In this document: piece by piece, positions 60,592-64,000 of the stretch | Numbering within the stretch: position 1 is the first letter of the stretch | Layout of the letters: each line of letters begins with the position of its first letter | Assembly (NCBI RefSeq): GCF_001514065.1 | Contig: NZ_KQ948428.1 | Coordinates: 189,525 to 253,524, forward strand | Origin: Streptomyces antibioticus | GTDB taxonomy: Bacteria; Actinomycetota; Actinomycetes; Streptomycetales; Streptomycetaceae | DNA length: 64,000 nt | Direction of reading: 5' to 3' | Position numbers and translations under genes: made by a program | The notes under the pieces: model-generated | Databases searched by the model: none | What the model was told of the DNA's origin: nothing | The model's input: the letters and a program-made list of their open reading frames with translations, nothing else

Positions 60592-62028
60592 ATGTCGACC
60601 ACGATCGAGTCACCGCCGAAGGCGGGGCAGCCACCCCGAACGTACTCCCGCTGGGCGTCCCTCGTCGTCCTGTGCGCGGGCACGCTGATGACGGTCCTGG
60701 ACGGCAACATCGTCACGGTCGCCATGCCGGCCATCCAGAGCGACCTCGGCTTCTCGGCACCGGGTCTGGCCTGGGTCGTGAACGCCTATCTCATCGCCTT
60801 CGGCGGGCTGTTGCTGCTCGCCGGACGGCTCGGCGACCTGGTGGGGCCCAAGCGGATGTTCACCGCCGGGCTGGTCGTGTTCACCGCCGCCTCGGTGCTG
60901 TGCGGCCTTGCGACCGGGCAGGGCATGCTGATCGCGGCGCGTGCGTTGCAGGGCGTGGGCGGGGCGATGACCTCGGCCGTGGTGCTGGGCATGCTGGTCG
61001 CGTTGTTCCCCGAGCCGCGTGAACAGGCTCGTGCCATCGCGGTGTTCAGCTCGGTCGGCGCGGCGGGCGGGGCGCTCGGCACTTTTCTCGGCGGGGCGTT
61101 GACCGAGGCGCTGAACTGGCACTGGATCTTCCTGATCAACCTGCCGATCGGGATCGTGGCGTGGCTCGCGGCGGTGCGGGTGCTGGCGGCGGACGCCGGG
61201 GAAGGGCTGGGCAAGGGCGCCGACTACCCGGGCGCCGCGCTCGTCACCGGGGCCCTGATGCTCACGGTCTACGTCATCGTCGGCGCCGGCGACCGGGAGC
61301 TGACCGCCACCTTGCTCCTGGCGGCCGTCGCCCTCGCGCTCTTCACCGCGTTCACGTTCCGCCAGGCCCGGGCCGCCCGCCCCCTGCTGCGGCTGCGGCT
61401 GTTCCGCTCCCGGCTGCTCAGCGGGGCGAACGCGGTGCAGATCCTGATGATCGCGACGATGTACGGCTTCCAGTTCATCGGCGCGCTCTATCTCCAACGC
61501 GTGCTCGGCTACGGCGAGTTGCTCACCGGTACCGCGTTCCTGCCGGCGCCGATCGCGATCGGCCTGCTGATGCTCGGTCTGTCAGCCCGGACGATCGGCC
61601 GCTTCGGCGCCCATCGGGTGCTGCTCGCCGGGCTCGCCCTCATCGTCGCCGGGATGGCCCTGCTGGGCCGCGCCCCGGCCGACGGTTCCTATGTCACCGA
61701 CGTGCTCCCGCCCCTGCTCCTGCTCTCCGCAGGGTTCGCCGCCGCGATGCCCGCGTTGACCGGTCTGGCCATGTCGGGGGCACGGGAGGAGGACGCGGGG
61801 CTGGCGTCGGGGCTCTTCAACACCACGCAGGTGGTGGGAGGTTCCCTCGGCCTGGCGGTGCTGTCGGTACTCGCGGCGAGCCGAACGGAGGAACTGCTGA
61901 ACGCCGGGGGCACGACGCCGGCGACGGCAACCGCGGAGGGGTACCAGCTGGCGTTCCGGGTGGGCGCCGGGATCGCGCTCTCGGCGCTGGCCCTGGCGGC
62001 GGTCGCGCTGCGGCGGCGCGGTGACTGA
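60592..62028 (+). CDS. MFS transporter, DHA2 (14-TM drug:H+ antiporter) family
   Basis: This 478-residue inner-membrane exporter has VVLCAGTLMTVLDGNIVTVA (TM1 motif D1), the signature GRLGDLVGPKRMF (motif A), ALQGVGGAMTSAV (motif B-like) and GTFLGGALTEALNWHWIFLI (motif C). The C-terminal half closes with QVVGGSLGLAVLSVL. It exports small hydrophobic or cationic compounds. ATG 60592 follows GGAGAGCGAAGG. It is probably controlled by the divergent HxlR regulator. A strong hairpin terminates it against the convergent NmrA-like gene. Confidence 0.93.
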   Translation: MSTTIESPPKAGQPPRTYSRWASLVVLCAGTLMTVLDGNIVTVAMPAIQSDLGFSAPGLAWVVNAYLIAFGGLLLLAGRLGDLVGPKRMFTAGLVVFTAASVLCGLATGQGMLIAARALQGVGGAMTSAVVLGMLVALFPEPREQARAIAVFSSVGAAGGALGTFLGGALTEALNWHWIFLINLPIGIVAWLAAVRVLAADAGEGLGKGADYPGAALVTGALMLTVYVIVGAGDRELTATLLLAAVALALFTAFTFRQARAARPLLRLRLFRSRLLSGANAVQILMIATMYGFQFIGALYLQRVLGYGELLTGTAFLPAPIAIGLLMLGLSARTIGRFGAHRVLLAGLALIVAGMALLGRAPADGSYVTDVLPPLLLLSAGFAAAMPALTGLAMSGAREEDAGLASGLFNTTQVVGGSLGLAVLSVLAASRTEELLNAGGTTPATATAEGYQLAFRVGAGIALSALALAAVALRRRGD

Positions 62029-62037
62029 ACCGGCGGC

Positions 62038-62068
62038 GCGGCGGCGGGACCCCGGTGCCCGCCGCCGC
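62038..62068. terminator. 11-bp perfect hairpin between MFS and NmrA genes
   Basis: GCGGCGGCGGG and CCCGCCGCCGC pair perfectly around a 9-base loop in the 51-bp convergent gap, so the hairpin can serve both transcripts. Confidence 0.75.
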
Positions 62069-62079
62069 ACCACCACGCC

Positions 62080-62937
62080 TCACCCCCCGGCGAACACCCC
62101 CTTGTGATCCTCGGCCCACTCCCGGTACGACCGCGCCGGCCGTCCCAGCGCCTCCCGTACGTCGTCCGTGACCGTCGTGTTGCCGCCCGCGCGGGCGAAC
62201 TCCAGGCCGCCGAGGACCCCTTCCACCGCCGGTTCGCTCAGGCCGGACGCCGCCAGTTGCTCCCGCAGCTGTTCCCGCGTCGGGGTGACCGTCTCCACCG
62301 GGCGGCCGAGCACCTCGGCGAGCGCCGCGGCCTGGTCGTCGACGGTGATCGCCTCGGGGCCGGTCAAGGTGTACGTCCGTCCCGCGTGCCGGGTGTCGGT
62401 CAGGGCCGCCACCGCCACCTCGGCCACGTCACGCGGGTCGACGACCCCCTGTCGCCCCTCCCCCGTCATGTTCGGCACGGGTTGGCCCGCCGCCAGTGCC
62501 TGCGCCCAGCCCAGGGTGTTCGAGGCGAAGGACGAAGGCCGGAGGATCGTCCACTCCACGTCGGAGGAGGACCGCAGGGCCTGTTCGCCGGGCAGGTGCC
62601 ACCTGCCGAACTCGCCGAACTCGGGCTCGCCGGTGCCGATGGAGGAGAGCTTCACGATCCGCCGCACCCCCGCCGCCCGCGTCAGTTCGATGAGCCGCAC
62701 GTCCCGCCCGCCGTCCTCCGGCCCGAGCACCCCCACCAGGAACGCGGCGTCGACTCCCGTCAACGCCGCCTCCAGGGACGCCTGGTCGAGGAAGTCCCCG
62801 CGCACCACCTCCACGCCCTCGGGCACCACCGCCCGCCCGGGGTCGCGGGTCAGGGCGCGGACCTTCTCGCCGCGTGCCGCGAGCTGTCGTACGACTTCAC
62901 TGCCGATGGTGCCGGTCGCACCTGTCACTAGGATCAT
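62080..62937 (-). CDS. NmrA/NAD(P)-binding atypical SDR
   Basis: This 285-residue protein begins MILVTGATGTIGSEVVRQLA (GxxGxxG cofactor motif). It continues with VRGDFLDQASLEAALTGVDA and VRRIVKLSSIGTGEPEFGEF, then EWTILRPSSFASNTLGWAQA and a C-terminal lid (TYTLTGPEAITVDDQAAALA, VETVTPTREQLREQLAASGL). The active-site Tyr of classical SDRs is replaced by the HLPGEQAL segment, so it is an atypical NmrA-type or quinone-reductase-like protein. ATG 62937. It is divergent from an AraC-type regulator. Confidence 0.9.
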   Translation of the reverse strand: MILVTGATGTIGSEVVRQLAARGEKVRALTRDPGRAVVPEGVEVVRGDFLDQASLEAALTGVDAAFLVGVLGPEDGGRDVRLIELTRAAGVRRIVKLSSIGTGEPEFGEFGRWHLPGEQALRSSSDVEWTILRPSSFASNTLGWAQALAAGQPVPNMTGEGRQGVVDPRDVAEVAVAALTDTRHAGRTYTLTGPEAITVDDQAAALAEVLGRPVETVTPTREQLREQLAASGLSEPAVEGVLGGLEFARAGGNTTVTDDVREALGRPARSYREWAEDHKGVFAGG

Positions 62938-63033
62938 GACCTCCACGCTGACGGACCGCCCTGCGGCAACTCTTGGAAATTCCGGCACGGTTGGCCGGCC
63001 CGCTCGGCCGCGCCGCCCGCTTACCGTGGAGAC

Positions 63034-63819
63034 GTGACGACGACCGCCCTCCCAGAACCGGCCCCGCCCCTGCCCGACGCGCTGCGTCCCTGGATCACCG
63101 AGATCGCCACCGTGACCGGCGGCGAGTCGGTCGCGCACGCCCCGGACACCGCGACGAAGCTGGTCGTGCGGGTCCACGAGGACGGTCGGCGGGACGCCCT
63201 GGTCATCGGCCCGCGGACCCGTGCCTCGTACCACCGGGCCGGGACCGAGCGCCTCGCGTCCTGTGTGCAGCTGCATCTGGCGCCGGGGGCGGCGCGGCCG
63301 CTGCTCGGGGTGGCAGCGGCCGATCTCGTCGGGCGTGCGGTGCCCCTGGGAAACCTGCCCACGCATACGGCCCGGCAACTCGCCCACGACACCACCGACT
63401 TGGAGGCGAAGGAGCTGATCGACCGGCTCACGCGCACGCTCGGCCGGCTCCCGCTCCCGGACTCCCGGGGCAGGCTGCTGCGGGCGGCGGTCGACGCCCT
63501 GTCGATGCGCGGTGACCGGCCACCGGCGCAGGTGAAGGACGTGGCGCGGGAACTCGCCGTCAGTGAAAGGCAGTTGCGGAACCTCTTCGCGGAGGGCGTC
63601 GGCCTCTCCCCCAAGCACTACGCGCGCATCGACCGCGTCCGTACGGTGCTGGCGCAGGCGCCCACCGCGAGGTGGGCCGATCTCGCCGCCACCGCCGGCT
63701 ACTACGACCAGGCGCACATGACGTCCGACTTCCGCACCCTGATGGGCGTCCCGCCCCGCTCCTTCTTCACCGGCCGCCTCCCCGAGGCCCGCCCCTGCCA
63801 GGCCTTCGACCGGCTCTGA
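63034..63819 (+). CDS. AraC-family transcriptional regulator
   Basis: This is a 261-residue regulator. The N-terminal ~150 residues are an uncharacterised sensor domain (SYHRAGTERLASCVQLHLAP, GVAAADLVGRAVPLGN). The C-terminal AraC double HTH is VKDVARELAVSERQLRNLFA, EGVGLSPKHYARIDRVRTVL, then WADLAATAGYYDQAHMTSDF and RTLMGVPPRSFF, fully conserved. The start is GTG 63034. It likely controls the divergent NmrA-like gene, 96 bp away between starts. A terminator hairpin follows. Confidence 0.9.
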   Translation: MTTTALPEPAPPLPDALRPWITEIATVTGGESVAHAPDTATKLVVRVHEDGRRDALVIGPRTRASYHRAGTERLASCVQLHLAPGAARPLLGVAAADLVGRAVPLGNLPTHTARQLAHDTTDLEAKELIDRLTRTLGRLPLPDSRGRLLRAAVDALSMRGDRPPAQVKDVARELAVSERQLRNLFAEGVGLSPKHYARIDRVRTVLAQAPTARWADLAATAGYYDQAHMTSDFRTLMGVPPRSFFTGRLPEARPCQAFDRL

Positions 63820-63833
63820 ACGCGGTGCAGGTG

Positions 63834-63859
63834 GGAGGCGGCCGACGACAGCCGCCCCC
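63834..63859. terminator. Terminator hairpin between AraC and permease genes
   Basis: GGAGGCGGC pairs with GCCGCCCCC (one mismatch) around CGACGACA in the 44-bp convergent gap. Confidence 0.55.
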
Positions 63860-63863
63860 TCGG

Positions 63864-64000
63864 TCAGTGCGCCGCGACGATCTCCTCGCCCGCCTCCATC
63901 GGATGGGTCACGTCCTGCGCGTCGTGCTGCCTGCCCAGGTGGTTGAAGACCAGGTTGAGCGCCACGGCCGCCACGCAGCCCGTCGAGATGCCCGAGTCGA
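63864..64000 (-). CDS. NCS2 (uracil/xanthine) permease, C-terminal fragment at right edge
   Basis: Only the last 45 codons are in the window. The frame reads DSGISTGCVAAVALNLVFNH, then LGRQHDAQDVTHPMEAGEEI and VAAH stop. The last hydrophobic helix followed by NLVFNHLG is typical of the C-terminus of uracil-xanthine permeases of the NCS2 family in streptomycetes. The start and core motifs lie outside, so function is by resemblance only. The link to purine catabolism at 43-50 kb is suggestive but distant. Confidence 0.75.
   Translation of the reverse strand, partial: DSGISTGCVAAVALNLVFNHLGRQHDAQDVTHPMEAGEEIVAAH

Overview
The window is chromosomal DNA from a high-GC actinomycete, almost certainly a Streptomyces. 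Evidence: codon third positions are overwhelmingly G/C, GTG starts are frequent, several transcripts look leaderless, and the genes are typical of the genus (fused enol-lactonase/decarboxylase, RNase Sa-type secreted ribonuclease, SNF2 helicase with SWIM partner, IclR-controlled allantoin genes with a glyoxylate-type malate synthase, NIS siderophore synthetases). Gene density is high, with about 48 credible genes, two pseudogene zones and no rRNA, tRNA, CRISPR array or insertion sequence that I could recognise.

Layout. 1-7 kb: a truncated conserved protein at the left edge, a divergent XRE regulator/methionine aminopeptidase pair that appears leaderless on both sides, a decayed GNAT gene, a ClpC-type unfoldase and a secreted gamma-glutamyltransferase. 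7-17 kb: an unknown membrane-anchored protein, a secreted X-Pro peptidase-like hydrolase, an orphan amino-acid ABC ATPase, a secreted SGNH hydrolase, exonuclease III, an MBL hydrolase, a PcaL-like fusion with a changed nucleophile, and a proline-rich multi-TM protein. 17-28 kb: SWIM/SNF2 pair, ROK kinase with a coupled membrane protein, GntR regulator facing a Gfo/Idh oxidoreductase, a cytochrome P450 and a NarL-type response regulator. 28-36 kb: a proline-rich TM protein (paralogue of the one at 16 kb), a caspase-fold peptidase and a large CHAT protease, lying between the response regulator and a NarL-type sensor kinase. 36-43 kb: small membrane protein, secreted guanyl-specific RNase, a recombination scar with a P450 fragment, EamA transporter, RibD-like reductase, AIM24 protein, SDR and a two-gene unknown operon. 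43-50 kb: allantoin catabolism (allantoicase, allantoinase, IclR regulator) and malate synthase, tied together by three TTCC-N7-GGAA operators. 50-64 kb: SelW-like and HipA-like proteins, divergent NIS siderophore synthetases, VWA surface protein operon, HxlR/aminotransferase pair with twin operators, phosphatase, thioesterase, HxlR/MFS efflux pair, NmrA-like protein, AraC regulator and the end of an NCS2 nucleobase permease.

The best candidate for an undescribed system is the caspase + CHAT + proline-rich TM protein module at 28.3-34.3 kb. It carries two different Cys-His protease folds, both with intact dyads, convergent and 7 bp apart, and it seems to separate a histidine kinase from its response regulator. 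The best-supported regulatory readings are the allantoin/malate-synthase operators, the twin TTGG-N5-CCAA sites before the aminotransferase, and the shared leaderless promoter between the XRE regulator and methionine aminopeptidase. All family assignments come from reading motifs by eye; DUF names are from memory.
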